DNA from: BJGV01 sp964194745 | GTDB lineage: Bacteria; Pseudomonadota; Gammaproteobacteria; Burkholderiales; Nitrosomonadaceae | DNA: 64,000 bases | Direction of reading: 5' to 3' | Assembly: GCA_965248035.1 (NCBI GenBank) | Contig: OZ252054.1 | Coordinates: 496,001 to 560,000, forward strand | In this document: in pieces, positions 18,819 through 26,921 of the stretch | How positions within the stretch are numbered: the first letter of the stretch is position 1 | Layout of the letters: each line of letters starts with the position of its first letter | Notes under the pieces: model-generated | What the model was told of the DNA's origin: nothing | The model's database searches: none | What the model saw: the letters and a program-made list of their open reading frames with translations, nothing else | Translations under genes and position numbers: made by a program

Positions 18819-18989
18819 TTGGCACGACCTAACTTCCAATATGAAAAACGCCAGAGGGATTTGGCAAAAAAGAAAAAACAAGAAGAAAAAAGACAGCGTA
18901 AGCTAGACAAAGCAAATATACAACCCAATGATAATATTGAACAATCACCAAGTGTGGCAGATACACATGATATGGGAAAGAGTGAATAA
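18819..18989 (+). CDS. small highly charged coiled protein, 56 residues, TTG start
   Basis: AAAGGGG precedes TTG 18819. The product reads (M)ARPNFQYEKRQRDLAKKKK and continues with Lys/Arg/Glu-rich sequence, then an acidic tail ending DMGKSE. From memory, a short conserved protein of this type (M-A-[RK]-x-N-[FY]-x-[FY]-E-K-R-Q-[RK]-x-L-A-K-K-K-K) is common in betaproteobacteria, function unknown. One long basic helix is predicted; nucleic-acid binding is a guess. The opposite-strand ORF over this interval is its shadow. Confidence 0.7.
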   Translation: MARPNFQYEKRQRDLAKKKKQEEKRQRKLDKANIQPNDNIEQSPSVADTHDMGKSE

Positions 18990-19231
18990 ACTATTACAAC
19001 TTACGCGAAAATGAAACGTAAACATATCTAAGCCATAACTGAATGAAAACGTAAGGATATCACTGTTTGCGTTCTGCCATAAATGATGGAATACGCATCA
19101 ACAGTATACTCGCCGTTATTTTGAAGTAAGTACACTTTTGTCAGCTGTGTATCAAAGCAATAACTTCCTAATACTTTACTTCTAAAGGACATATCCTAGC
19201 TAACTCTAACTAGGCCATACAAAGGCAAACC
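18990..19231. other. spacer
   Basis: 242 nt, AT-rich, no gene seen. Likely carries the promoter of the membrane protein gene that follows. Confidence 0.3.
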
Positions 19232-19630
19232 ATGCCAGAGCGAATTATATCAATCGTTCCTCAAGATAATCTTGTTCGCCTAACGCATGTGATTTATGCA
19301 CTCCACGCTCTCAGTGTCATGATGGGATTTATTGGATCAGCGTTTATCATTACGACCTTCCTTACTGGCTGGCCGTCGATCATTGCTGTTATCATCAACT
19401 ACATAAAGCGAGGTAATGTGTACGATACATATCTCGATTCCCATTTCGGCTGGCAGATACGTACGTTCTGGTTTGCGCTGTTGTGGCTGACAATCGCTGC
19501 AATATTGTTCATAACAGTGATTGGCATCGTGCTTGCCTACATTATCGCGGTTGGTGCTGGTATCTGGATATCCTACCGCATCATTCGTGGCTGGGTTGCG
19601 CTTAATGAAGGTAGATCTATGCCAGTCTAA
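19232..19630 (+). CDS. DUF4870-like membrane protein
   Basis: 132 residues with three membrane segments (about 30-55, 76-98, 100-118). The middle contains YLDSHFGWQIRTFWFALLW and the end YRIIRGWVALNEGRSMPV. Both are typical of a conserved betaproteobacterial family of unknown function related to DUF4870/Tic20-like proteins. Stand-alone gene convergent with hppA. No catalytic residues are evident; a structural or channel-like role is only a guess. Confidence 0.75.
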   Translation: MPERIISIVPQDNLVRLTHVIYALHALSVMMGFIGSAFIITTFLTGWPSIIAVIINYIKRGNVYDTYLDSHFGWQIRTFWFALLWLTIAAILFITVIGIVLAYIIAVGAGIWISYRIIRGWVALNEGRSMPV

Positions 19631-19724
19631 CAGGGAAATTTAGTTTCTCCGTTGCAGTAAAAAAGAATACCCGAGGAACAAGTAATAAAAGTGGTAATCC
19701 AGACTTAATTTCTAATAGGAATAG

Positions 19725-19752
19725 AGCGCACTGGAATTTCCCGGTGTGCGCT
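19725..19752 (-). terminator. stem-loop at 3' end of hppA
   Basis: AGCGCAC (19725-19731) pairs with GTGCGCT (19746-19752), 7 bp with a 14-nt loop, 17 nt past the hppA stop on the minus strand. There is no good U-tract, so it may be a 3' stabilising structure or a bidirectional terminator between the two convergent genes. Confidence 0.5.
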
Positions 19753-19768
19753 TTAGAGTGGCAAATAT

Positions 19769-21817
19769 TTATAACAACGGAACAATTAATAGTGCAACGA
19801 TGTTCATGATCTTAATAAGAGGATTGATAGCAGGGCCGGCAGTGTCCTTATAGGGGTCGCCAACAGTGTCTCCGGTCACAGCTGCCTTATGTGCTTCAGA
19901 GCCCTTACCACCGAAATGACCATCCTCAATATGTTTCTTGGCATTGTCCCAAGCCCCACCACCAGCAGTCATCGAAATAGCCACAAAAATTCCGGTAATG
20001 ATGGCACCAATCAACACACCACCCAAGGCTACTGGGCCAAGCACGAGACCAATAATCAGTGGTGCTGCTACAGGCAAAAGCGAAGGAACAACCATCTCCT
20101 TGATAGCCGCTCTGGTTAGCATATCCACTGCCTTGGAATAATCTGGCTTACCTGTACCTTCCATAATACCTGGAATTTCCTTAAACTGACGGCGCACCTC
20201 CACCACTACCGATCCGGCGGCTCGACCAACGGCCTCCATTGCCATTGCTCCAAATAAATAGGGCACCATGCCGCCTATGAACAAACCGATAATGACCATG
20301 TGGTTGGACAAATCAAAGGTGATAACTTTGCCACCGGCAGAAAGTGCATGAGTGTAATCAGCGAACAGTACCAGCGCGGCAAGACCGGCGGAGCCGATAG
20401 CGTAACCTTTTGTCACCGCTTTTGTGGTGTTGCCGACAGCATCTAGAGGATCGGTGATGTCACGAATCTCTTTGGGCAAACCAGCCATTTCAGCTATACC
20501 ACCGGCGTTGTCGGTAATCGGCCCATAAGCGTCAAGCGCTACGATGATACCGGCCATGGACAGCATCGAAGTTGCTGCTATAGCTATGCCATATAAGCCT
20601 GCCAGTTCATATGCACACCAGATCGAAAGACACACGGCCATCACTGGGGCGGCAGTTGACTTCATTGATACACCTAGGCCAGCGATGACGTTGGTTCCGT
20701 GGCCAGTGCTAGATGCCTCAGCGATATGCTGAACTGGCTTGAATTCTGTGGAAGTGTAATACTCAGTTATCCAAACCATTGCTGCGGTCAACACTAAACC
20801 GACCAGCCCGGCAAGATATAATTTCATCGATGAAATCAACTCGCCACCAATTACTACGCCATCCTCCAACATCATAGCCGTAATAGGGTAATAGACAATT
20901 GCAGCCAAAACACCCGCAACAGCCAACCCACGGTAAAGCGCGTTCATGATCTTTCCACCTTCGCGCGCCTTAACAAAATAACAACCTATGATTGATGCAA
21001 TAATTGAAAATCCGCCCAGAACCAGCGGATAAAGTACTACATTTGGACTCGCATCCTCAATCAGCAGCCCACCCAGTAGCATAGTAGCAATGATGGTCAC
21101 AGCGTAGGTTTCAAACAAGTCGGCAGCCATACCCGCACAATCACCCACGTTGTCACCCACGTTATCGGCAATTACTGCTGGGTTGCGAGGGTCATCCTCA
21201 GGAATACCAGCCTCAACTTTACCGACCAGGTCAGCACCTACGTCGGCGCCCTTGGTAAAAATACCACCACCAAGGCGGGCAAAAATAGAAATCAACGAAC
21301 TACCAAAAGCTAGTCCCACTAAGACGTGAGTGGCATTTGATGATGTGATGCCCAGGCCAACTGTGAGAAATGTATAGTACCCTGCTACCCCCAAAAGGCC
21401 TAGACCGACAACCAGCATACCAGTAATTGCACCACCCCTGAAAGCTACATCTAGTGCTGGGCCGAGACCTTCCCTAGCCGCCTCTGCAGTTCGCGAATTG
21501 GCCTTGACCGACACGTTCATCCCGATATAACCAGCAAGACCCGACAAGAAAGCACCGAGAGCAAAACCAACGGCAGTCTGCCAACCTAAGGCGACAAAAA
21601 TAGCTACAAACAGAATTACACCAATAATACCAATAGTTGTATATTGCCGATTCAGGTACGCAGAAGCGCCCTGCTGAATTGCAGCGGCAATCTCGAGCAT
21701 GCGCTCGTTACCGCTTGGCAAAGCCAAAATCCATTTAATCGATAACGCTCCATACAAGAGCGCCGCCATCGCGCAACCAATTGCGATGATTAAACCAGTA
21801 CCCATTTGAATCTCCAA
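19769..21817 (-). CDS. hppA: membrane-bound H+-translocating pyrophosphatase, K+-independent type
   Basis: Pumps protons using hydrolysis of PPi. 682 residues, about 16 membrane helices. The PPi-binding loop reads DVGADLVGKVEAGIPEDD (near 192-209), then NPAVIADNVGDNVGDCAG. The ion-specificity segment is GNTTKAVTKGYAIGSAGLAA; Lys after GNTT and Thr three residues on mark the K+-independent subfamily (K+-dependent enzymes have Ala at these places). Downstream of pfp and adk on the same strand, forming a PPi-use module. Confidence 0.96.
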   Translation of the reverse strand: MEIQMGTGLIIAIGCAMAALLYGALSIKWILALPSGNERMLEIAAAIQQGASAYLNRQYTTIGIIGVILFVAIFVALGWQTAVGFALGAFLSGLAGYIGMNVSVKANSRTAEAAREGLGPALDVAFRGGAITGMLVVGLGLLGVAGYYTFLTVGLGITSSNATHVLVGLAFGSSLISIFARLGGGIFTKGADVGADLVGKVEAGIPEDDPRNPAVIADNVGDNVGDCAGMAADLFETYAVTIIATMLLGGLLIEDASPNVVLYPLVLGGFSIIASIIGCYFVKAREGGKIMNALYRGLAVAGVLAAIVYYPITAMMLEDGVVIGGELISSMKLYLAGLVGLVLTAAMVWITEYYTSTEFKPVQHIAEASSTGHGTNVIAGLGVSMKSTAAPVMAVCLSIWCAYELAGLYGIAIAATSMLSMAGIIVALDAYGPITDNAGGIAEMAGLPKEIRDITDPLDAVGNTTKAVTKGYAIGSAGLAALVLFADYTHALSAGGKVITFDLSNHMVIIGLFIGGMVPYLFGAMAMEAVGRAAGSVVVEVRRQFKEIPGIMEGTGKPDYSKAVDMLTRAAIKEMVVPSLLPVAAPLIIGLVLGPVALGGVLIGAIITGIFVAISMTAGGGAWDNAKKHIEDGHFGGKGSEAHKAAVTGDTVGDPYKDTAGPAINPLIKIMNIVALLIVPLL

Positions 21818-21842
21818 TTAAAGTCAGACCGTTTGTGAATGT

Positions 21843-21872
21843 ATGCGGAATAACGACCCAGTCATTCCGCAT
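21843..21872 (-). promoter_or_regulatory. strong stem-loop between pfp and hppA
   Basis: ATGCGGAAT (21843-21851) and ATTCCGCAT (21864-21872) form a perfect 9-bp stem with a 12-nt loop, 26 nt upstream of the hppA start. There is no U-tract. It could be an RNA-processing or stabilising structure separating pfp from hppA, or an attenuator. Confidence 0.55.
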
Positions 21873-21940
21873 TAGGAAATTTACCCGTAACTCAAAAATA
21901 AAAAAATACTTAAAACTCTAGCGTTTAAATGCAATGTAAC

Positions 21941-23200
21941 TCAAATCTTAAAATTACCTAGTTTTCTCTTAACCCCTATATTCTTAAGTCGTATATAGTT
22001 AGGCAAACCATCCTTATAGGGTGGGTAGTCCTCTCCCTTGATGAGCGGTATTAGGTACTCACGACATTTTTCTGTGATACCAAAACCATCTTTGCTAATG
22101 AAATTACTGGGCATCATTTTTTCTACGTTAGCAACCCTAGCAAGTTGAGCCATTCCAACCTTCCATTTGTATGGTTTGTTAGACAGACGATCTATCGTGG
22201 GCATCACCGCATTATGTCCCTTGATGGCAAATTCTACAGCAGCTTTGCCCATAGCATAGGCCTGTTGCACATCAGTTTTGGATGCAATATGACGAGCAGC
22301 ACGCTGCAAATAATCTGCCACACCCCAATGATATTTTAGCCCCAAACCATCCTTTACAATATTTGCAACTACCGGTGCAACACCACCTAATTGTGCATGA
22401 CCAAAAGCGTCGCGTAATCCTTGGTCGGAAAGAAATTTGCCATCCGCATCCTTGACGCCTTCAGAAACCACTACCGAGCAATAACCAAATTTCTTGACAA
22501 AACTATTCACCTTAGCAAGAAACTTTGTCTTGTCAAAAGCGATTTCTGGGAACAAAATGACAATGGGGATTTCACAATCCTTGCTTGATGCTAGGCCACC
22601 TGCCGCCGCAATCCATCCGGCATGGCGCCCCATTACTTCCAAGACAAATACCTTCGTAGATGTTTTTGACATACTAGCGACGTCAAAACTTGCCTCGCGC
22701 GTAGACACGGCAATGTACTTCGCTACTGAACCAAAACCAGGACAACAATCAGTGATAGGCAAATCATTGTCTACCGTCTTTGGAACATGGATTGCTATTA
22801 ATGGATAGCCCAACGTGTTGGCTATCTGTGATACCTTAAGACAGGTATCAGCGGAATCGCCACCACCATTATAAAAGAAATAACCAATATTATGGGCCTT
22901 GAACACTTCAATCAAGCGCTCGTATTCACGTCGATTTTGTTCAAGACTTTTCAGTTTATAGCGACAGGAACCAAATGCACCAGAAGGTGTGTGGCACAAC
23001 GCTCTGATGGCTACACGAGTATCTTTACCGGTGTCGATCAAGTCCTCGGTCAGCGCACCAATGATGCCGTTCCGACCAGCATAAATCTTTCCAATCTTTC
23101 CCTTATTTTTCCACGCAGTTTCGATAACACCAGCAGCAGATGCATTGATAACGGACGACACTCCACCGGACTGAGCATAAAATGCATTTTTTACTGCCAT
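21941..23200 (-). CDS. pfp: pyrophosphate-dependent 6-phosphofructokinase
   Basis: Reversible phosphorylation of fructose 6-phosphate with PPi. 419 residues from ATG 23200, chosen because GGGGAG lies 6 nt before it and MAVKNAFYAQSGGVSSVINA is the family N-terminus; an open frame upstream to 23293 is unlikely to be translated. FYNGGGDSADT has the Asp that replaces the ATP-enzyme Gly, and HVPKTVDNDLP has the Lys typical of PPi use. MGRHAGW is the sugar-phosphate site. Works with hppA, which competes for or regenerates the same PPi pool. Confidence 0.95.
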   Translation of the reverse strand: MAVKNAFYAQSGGVSSVINASAAGVIETAWKNKGKIGKIYAGRNGIIGALTEDLIDTGKDTRVAIRALCHTPSGAFGSCRYKLKSLEQNRREYERLIEVFKAHNIGYFFYNGGGDSADTCLKVSQIANTLGYPLIAIHVPKTVDNDLPITDCCPGFGSVAKYIAVSTREASFDVASMSKTSTKVFVLEVMGRHAGWIAAAGGLASSKDCEIPIVILFPEIAFDKTKFLAKVNSFVKKFGYCSVVVSEGVKDADGKFLSDQGLRDAFGHAQLGGVAPVVANIVKDGLGLKYHWGVADYLQRAARHIASKTDVQQAYAMGKAAVEFAIKGHNAVMPTIDRLSNKPYKWKVGMAQLARVANVEKMMPSNFISKDGFGITEKCREYLIPLIKGEDYPPYKDGLPNYIRLKNIGVKRKLGNFKI

Positions 23201-23395
23201 GTTTCTCCCCTGATTGTTAAAATCTATTACGATCTTGCCAGAACTCTCGCTAATACGTCTCTTTCCATAGCTTACAGTCTCAGTGTCGCTCAAATGTAAT
23301 AAAAAAGATTGTCAGAATCTCCACCTATTATAGGATCATCCGCATTTGTATTGATAATCAGGCACGATACACTTCACTTTGAATCCTGAATGTCG

Positions 23396-24055
23396 TTACC
23401 TTAATACTGCAAAAATATTATTGCGGATATTTTCAACTGATCCAACGCCATCTATTTTTACGCACTTAGGAGAACCTTTCTCACCATTAATTGACCACCT
23501 AGAGTAATATTCCACCAATGGTTTGGTCTGTTCGTGATAGATTTCGAGCCGTTTCTTTACAGTTTCTTCCTTATCGTCGTCTCGCTGTATCAGTGACTCC
23601 CCAGTAACATCATCCTTCCCTTCAATTTTAGGTATGTTGAATATAATATGATAAGTGCGACCTGACGTCGGATGTACTCGACGACCCGTCATACGCTTAA
23701 CGATTTCCGTATCAGCCACATTGATCTCGATCACATAGTCAATCTGCACACCAGCGGTTTTCATCGCATCTGCCTGGGGAATGGTACGGGGAAACCCGTC
23801 AAATAAAAAACCCTTTGTACAATCCGGCTGTGAAATGCGCTCTTTTACCAGATTAATAATGATGTCATCAGGAACCAACTCTCCCGTATCCATGATTTTC
23901 TTGGCAGCAATTCCCAGCTCAGTACCTGCATTGACTGCAGTTCGCAACATATCGCCGGTAGAAATCTGTGGAATGCCAAAATGCTCTTTAATGTAATTGG
24001 CCTGTGTGCCTTTTCCTGCGCCTGGGCCACCTAATAAAATGATTCGTATGATCAT
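23396..24055 (-). CDS. adk: adenylate kinase
   Basis: Interconverts ATP+AMP with 2 ADP. 219 residues, long-LID type. The P-loop is LLGGPGAGKGTQ near 7-18, AMP-site motifs are STGDMLR and GFLFDGFPRTIPQA, and the LID runs from about 123-160 (GRRVHPTSGRTYHIIFNIPK) without the zinc cysteines. First residues MIIRI with GTGGAG just upstream. In many betaproteobacteria adk follows kdsB in the lpxK cluster; here it heads adk-pfp-hppA. Confidence 0.96.
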   Translation of the reverse strand: MIIRIILLGGPGAGKGTQANYIKEHFGIPQISTGDMLRTAVNAGTELGIAAKKIMDTGELVPDDIIINLVKERISQPDCTKGFLFDGFPRTIPQADAMKTAGVQIDYVIEINVADTEIVKRMTGRRVHPTSGRTYHIIFNIPKIEGKDDVTGESLIQRDDDKEETVKKRLEIYHEQTKPLVEYYSRWSINGEKGSPKCVKIDGVGSVENIRNNIFAVLR

Positions 24056-24156
24056 TCTCCACTACTAAATAAAATTCCCCACTGGAACAGCAGGGGGACA
24101 GATACCACTCATTTTCAGCAATGCCCATGAATTATAACGCAAACTAGCCAAACTCT

Positions 24157-24164
24157 CGAATCTT
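24157..24164 (+). repeat. target site duplication, left copy (CGAATCTT)
   Basis: CGAATCTT abuts the left terminal inverted repeat at 24165. The identical 8-mer is at 26931-26938, immediately after the right terminal repeat. An exact duplication means the insertion is not ancient. Confidence 0.9.
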
Positions 24165-24181
24165 GGTAGTGTCCTAATTTG
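24165..24181 (+). repeat. left terminal inverted repeat of tIS
   Basis: GGTAGTGTCCTAATTTG, exact inverse of 26914-26930. Confidence 0.92.
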
Positions 24182-24192
24182 ATGGGATAGAT

Positions 24193-24513
24193 ATGAAACT
24201 AGTTATAATTGAGTGGCATGACTCAAGAACGGCAGAAAACGGGTGGCAGTACTTGAGAGAGCGGCACGATATTTCTGCCGTTATGTGCCAAACAGTGGGG
24301 TGGATAATTGATAAGAGCGACGATGCGCTACTTGTAGCTCAGTCTTTAGCCGATATAAACTCAAAAGATTCACAGAGCATGGGGCGCACAGTGATTGCTA
24401 TATGCCAGGTGAAGCTTATCCGCGACCTTGAGGACGGGAATGTTATCTGGGCTTCTTCGGACGAGACTTCTTGTCAGGGGCTTGTGTCAGCACTGACCCT
24501 GCAAGCCGCTTAG
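24193..24513 (+). CDS. phage-like hypothetical passenger protein
   Basis: 106 residues beginning MKLVIIEWHDSRTAENGWQY, then VGWIIDKSDDALLVAQSLAD and TVIAICQVKLIRDLEDG. Small proteins starting MKLV(x)IEWxDS with a 'GW(L/I)' strand followed by Asp-rich turns occur in phages and prophages, function unknown. Starts 12 nt inside the left terminal repeat and has no clear Shine-Dalgarno. Its last 71 nt overlap the opposite-strand small gene, so one of the two frames may be constrained by the other. Confidence 0.6.
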   Translation: MKLVIIEWHDSRTAENGWQYLRERHDISAVMCQTVGWIIDKSDDALLVAQSLADINSKDSQSMGRTVIAICQVKLIRDLEDGNVIWASSDETSCQGLVSALTLQAA

Positions 24514-24595
24514 ATGTCTGGGTAGAGCTTTTCTGCCGAAGAACCCTGGATGCTAAGCTTGCAAGTTTCTTAGATGATTTTTCATTCTTTGCCAT
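24443..24595 (-). CDS. small basic phage-type protein, 50 residues
   Basis: ATG 24595 follows GGAG with about 9 nt spacing. The product starts MAKNEKSSKKLASLASRVL, continues with KRLAGSVLTQAPDKK and ends RPKKPR. From memory this matches a widespread small phage/prophage protein (MAKxEKSSxxVASxAxKxL...AGSALTQxPDKK) of unknown role. It lies 17 nt downstream of the 316-residue gene on the same strand and is probably co-transcribed. Overlaps the end of the convergent gene at 24193-24513. Confidence 0.75.
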   Translation of the reverse strand: MAKNEKSSKKLASLASRVLRQKSSTQTSKRLAGSVLTQAPDKKSRPKKPR

Positions 24596-24612
24596 TTTAA
24601 TATCTCCTTTGG

Positions 24613-25563
24613 CTATTTAGTAGATTTCTGTTTTTGCTTAACATTACTCAGCCTTGCTATTTTCCGTAGTTGTAGGTCTATCCAGTCAACAAACTCGTCA
24701 TAGCTGGCCTGGCTCATCTTCTCAGGCCATTGCAGTATTACCTGTCCTTCGTCACCAAGAGTATAAACGTCTTGCTTAAAGCCAGCATGACCACGCTGTA
24801 CTACTGGCGTAACTGACTGTGGTGAGCCCCCTGCATTGACTGTTGTAGCATTAGACAAGATTATCTCCTCAATTGGTAAACCAGTCGGGCTGCCTTCTAC
24901 GAAAACAAACTTTCCATTATCTGAGAATCGAATTACTTGACGAGGCTGCGGAAATTGAAGCACTCCTCCTGACTCCCACTGTACAACTGACCCTACAATA
25001 ATTTTGGGCTTCTCGCCGTTTTCTGTGTCATCATCGCCCTCTATATTTAGAGATATAGTATCAGAACTAGATAATTTTGCAAATTTTATTGTTTCCGTAA
25101 AATCCTTTATAAATGCCTCTACAGTATTAGGATTAAAGTCCTTCTCTTTTATCAGATAGAATTTAATAGTTTGATTAGAAGGGAAATTATCAGCATTCCA
25201 TTTCTTTAAAAGGTCAGAATATATTCGTGGCATAGCAGCACACTCTTTAATTGCCTGAGCCTTAATTTTCTCGTCTGGGGATAGAATTATTTGCATTGCC
25301 CTTTCAGTTATCTTAACCCGCCTATCTTCCTTACTGCCAGTAGCCTCTAAGAGACCAAAATGAGTTAAGGCTGCAACAGCAAGCTTACCTCCACTACTTT
25401 TTGGACCATATTTCCAGTGTTCAATGGCTGATGATATAGGAGCTATATTCTTTCCTTCTGCATCCCAGAATACTTGGGCTCGGTCTATTGCTTTCTGTAA
25501 AGTAAGTCCTGGATACGCGACGCTACGTTTACTTTTTTTAGTAATACTTTGTTTAGTAATCAT
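24613..25563 (-). CDS. passenger protein, possible winged-helix N-domain, unknown function
   Basis: 316 residues. The N-terminal 110 residues have an arrangement like a winged helix: GLTLQKAIDRAQVFWDAEG, IEHWKYGPKSSGGKLAVAAL, then THFGLLEATGSKEDRRVKIT reads like a recognition helix and wing. The rest is a mixed alpha/beta segment with EGDDDTENGEKPKIIVGSVV, and the end is Lys-rich. No family could be named. There is no Shine-Dalgarno before ATG 25563. It is divergent from the tRNA/transposase side, with repeated AGAACTA motifs between, so an autoregulator is possible but unproven. Confidence 0.65.
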   Translation of the reverse strand: MITKQSITKKSKRSVAYPGLTLQKAIDRAQVFWDAEGKNIAPISSAIEHWKYGPKSSGGKLAVAALTHFGLLEATGSKEDRRVKITERAMQIILSPDEKIKAQAIKECAAMPRIYSDLLKKWNADNFPSNQTIKFYLIKEKDFNPNTVEAFIKDFTETIKFAKLSSSDTISLNIEGDDDTENGEKPKIIVGSVVQWESGGVLQFPQPRQVIRFSDNGKFVFVEGSPTGLPIEEIILSNATTVNAGGSPQSVTPVVQRGHAGFKQDVYTLGDEGQVILQWPEKMSQASYDEFVDWIDLQLRKIARLSNVKQKQKSTK

Positions 25564-25610
25564 TTTTGTTCAAATGTATGATTTTGAGTTCACACCATAC
25601 CATTGTAATA

Positions 25611-25736
25611 AGAACTACGCAAGAACTATTTGTAAATATAACTTGCAATATTCTGGAGAACTAGTAAAATATATCTAACCGTAGTTCTCATCCTAGTATC
25701 TAATACTTGTAATAATCAAGCTACGAAACTACGGTT
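25611..25736. promoter_or_regulatory. iterated AGAACTA motifs and 10-bp inverted repeat
   Basis: AGAACTA occurs at 25611, 25622 and 25657 on the plus strand and inverted at 25682-25688. AACCGTAGTT (25677-25686) pairs perfectly with AACTACGGTT (25727-25736), which ends in a T-run. The block lies between divergent cargo genes. Either an operator array for the cargo regulator or a structured RNA/terminator. Confidence 0.45.
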
Positions 25737-25892
25737 TTTGAACAAACAAAAGGAGAGATTATGAAAAGAAGAGATACAGCTCTCAGTTTCCAGCCTACCG
25801 AGGCTGAGGGCGTAAAAGACAAGGCCCACAGTGGCTTCCTTACTAGGGGAGTTGCCAGTGCGGGCCGTGGTGGGCACTTCTGTACTACTTTT

Positions 25893-25964
25893 ACCCCCGT
25901 AGCTCAGTGGAAGAGCGCTACTGTCGTAAGTGGGAGGTCGCCCGTTCGAATCGGGTCGGGGGTG
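25893..25964 (+). tRNA. tRNA-like gene, anticodon CGT (Thr?) by position, irregular anticodon arm
   Basis: 72 nt folding as a cloverleaf: 7-bp acceptor ACCCCCG/CGGGGGT, D-arm GCTC-AGTGGAA-GAGC, T-arm with loop TTCGAAT, 5-nt variable loop AGGTC. Counting standard positions gives loop GTCGTAA, anticodon CGT (Thr). The anticodon stem CTACT/GTGGG then has only one Watson-Crick and two G-T pairs; a shifted register (CTACT/AGTGG) pairs five but leaves a 6-nt loop. The discriminator is G and CCA is not encoded. Isotype uncertain; it may be damaged or specialised. A T-run follows. Confidence 0.75.
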
Positions 25965-26102
25965 CTTTTTTATTTTATCTGGGCCTCTAAGCGCGCTAAC
26001 GCTTGGAAGCCCGCAACCGATGCCCGTATAAGGGGTATAGATTGCACCGTTGAAGGCAGTCTAATTATCTCATTTTACGGGCTTTTTGTCAAGGAGCCTG
26101 TA

Positions 26103-26921
26103 ATGAATACGTTGTGCCTATCTAAGAAAATTCAAGTACTTAATGCACTGGTCGAGGGTTGCAGCATACGCAGTGTAGAGCGTATGACTGGAATCCACCG
26201 CGACACCATAATGCGCCTTGGTGTTGAAGTCGGCAGCAAATCAGTACAGTTACTCGATCAAAAACTTATTGACCTTCAAGTTAACGAGATCGAAGTTGAT
26301 GAAATTTGGTGTTTTGTTCAAAAGAAGAAAAAACACATTACAGCATCCGATAATCGACGCGAAGTGGGTGATCAATTCATTTTTGTTGCCATGGACGCTG
26401 ACACTAAGCTAATCCCATCGTATCTTGTAGGCAAGCGAAACAGTGAAAATGCCCTGCAATTAATGTGTGATTTACAATTTCGTGTTAACAATCGCTTTCA
26501 ACTTACGACAGATGGTTTTCGACCTTATTTAGATGCTGTTGACAAAACCTTTGGTCGTCATATTGACTATAGCCAGTTAGTAAAAATCTATAGTGGTGAC
26601 GAACCTACTCGTGAACGCTATAGCCCAAGCGACATTAAAGGCGTATATCCTACACCGATCATGGGCAACCCAAATCTTAGCCGTGTCTCAACTTCCTATA
26701 TTGAACGCCAAAATCTAACTATGAGGATGCAAATACGCAGGCTTACTAGGTTGACTAACGCCTTTTCTAAAAAACTCGGAAACCTAAAAGCTGCGGTTGC
26801 GCTACACTTCGCACATTACAACTTTATGCGGGTGCATAGTTCGTTGCGAGTTACTCCGGCAATGGAAGCAGGTTTGACCTATCATATTTGGTCATGGGAG
26901 GAATTGCTGGCGGCAAATTAG
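26103..26921 (+). CDS. IS1-family-type transposase (single frame)
   Basis: 272 residues from ATG 26103, with AAGGAG 6 nt upstream. N-terminal helix-turn-helix: VLNALVEGCSIRSVERMTGI and HRDTIMRLGVEVG. DDE region: NEIEVDEIWCFVQKK (first Asp), LTTDGFRPYLDAVD (second Asp), and STSYIERQNLTMRMQIRRLT (Glu), with NFMRVHSSLRVTPAM near the end. All three acidic residues are present, so it is probably active. It stops 9 nt before the outer end of the right terminal repeat. The frame stays open upstream to ATG 25761 through the tRNA, which I take as chance. Confidence 0.9.
   Translation: MNTLCLSKKIQVLNALVEGCSIRSVERMTGIHRDTIMRLGVEVGSKSVQLLDQKLIDLQVNEIEVDEIWCFVQKKKKHITASDNRREVGDQFIFVAMDADTKLIPSYLVGKRNSENALQLMCDLQFRVNNRFQLTTDGFRPYLDAVDKTFGRHIDYSQLVKIYSGDEPTRERYSPSDIKGVYPTPIMGNPNLSRVSTSYIERQNLTMRMQIRRLTRLTNAFSKKLGNLKAAVALHFAHYNFMRVHSSLRVTPAMEAGLTYHIWSWEELLAAN

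Noticed and set aside
18614..18928. 104-codon minus-strand frame rich in Phe and Ser
   Set aside because: Mirror of the Lys-rich plus-strand gene at 18819-18989.
22892..23299. 135-codon plus-strand frame
   Set aside because: Antisense shadow of pfp.
25761..26102. Reading frame open from ATG 25761 (good Shine-Dalgarno) through the tRNA into the transposase
   Set aside because: The segment passes straight through a cloverleaf tRNA, and its translation shows tRNA-derived peptides. The transposase has its own ATG and ribosome-binding site at 26103. The first 40 codons might be a small gene but nothing else supports it.
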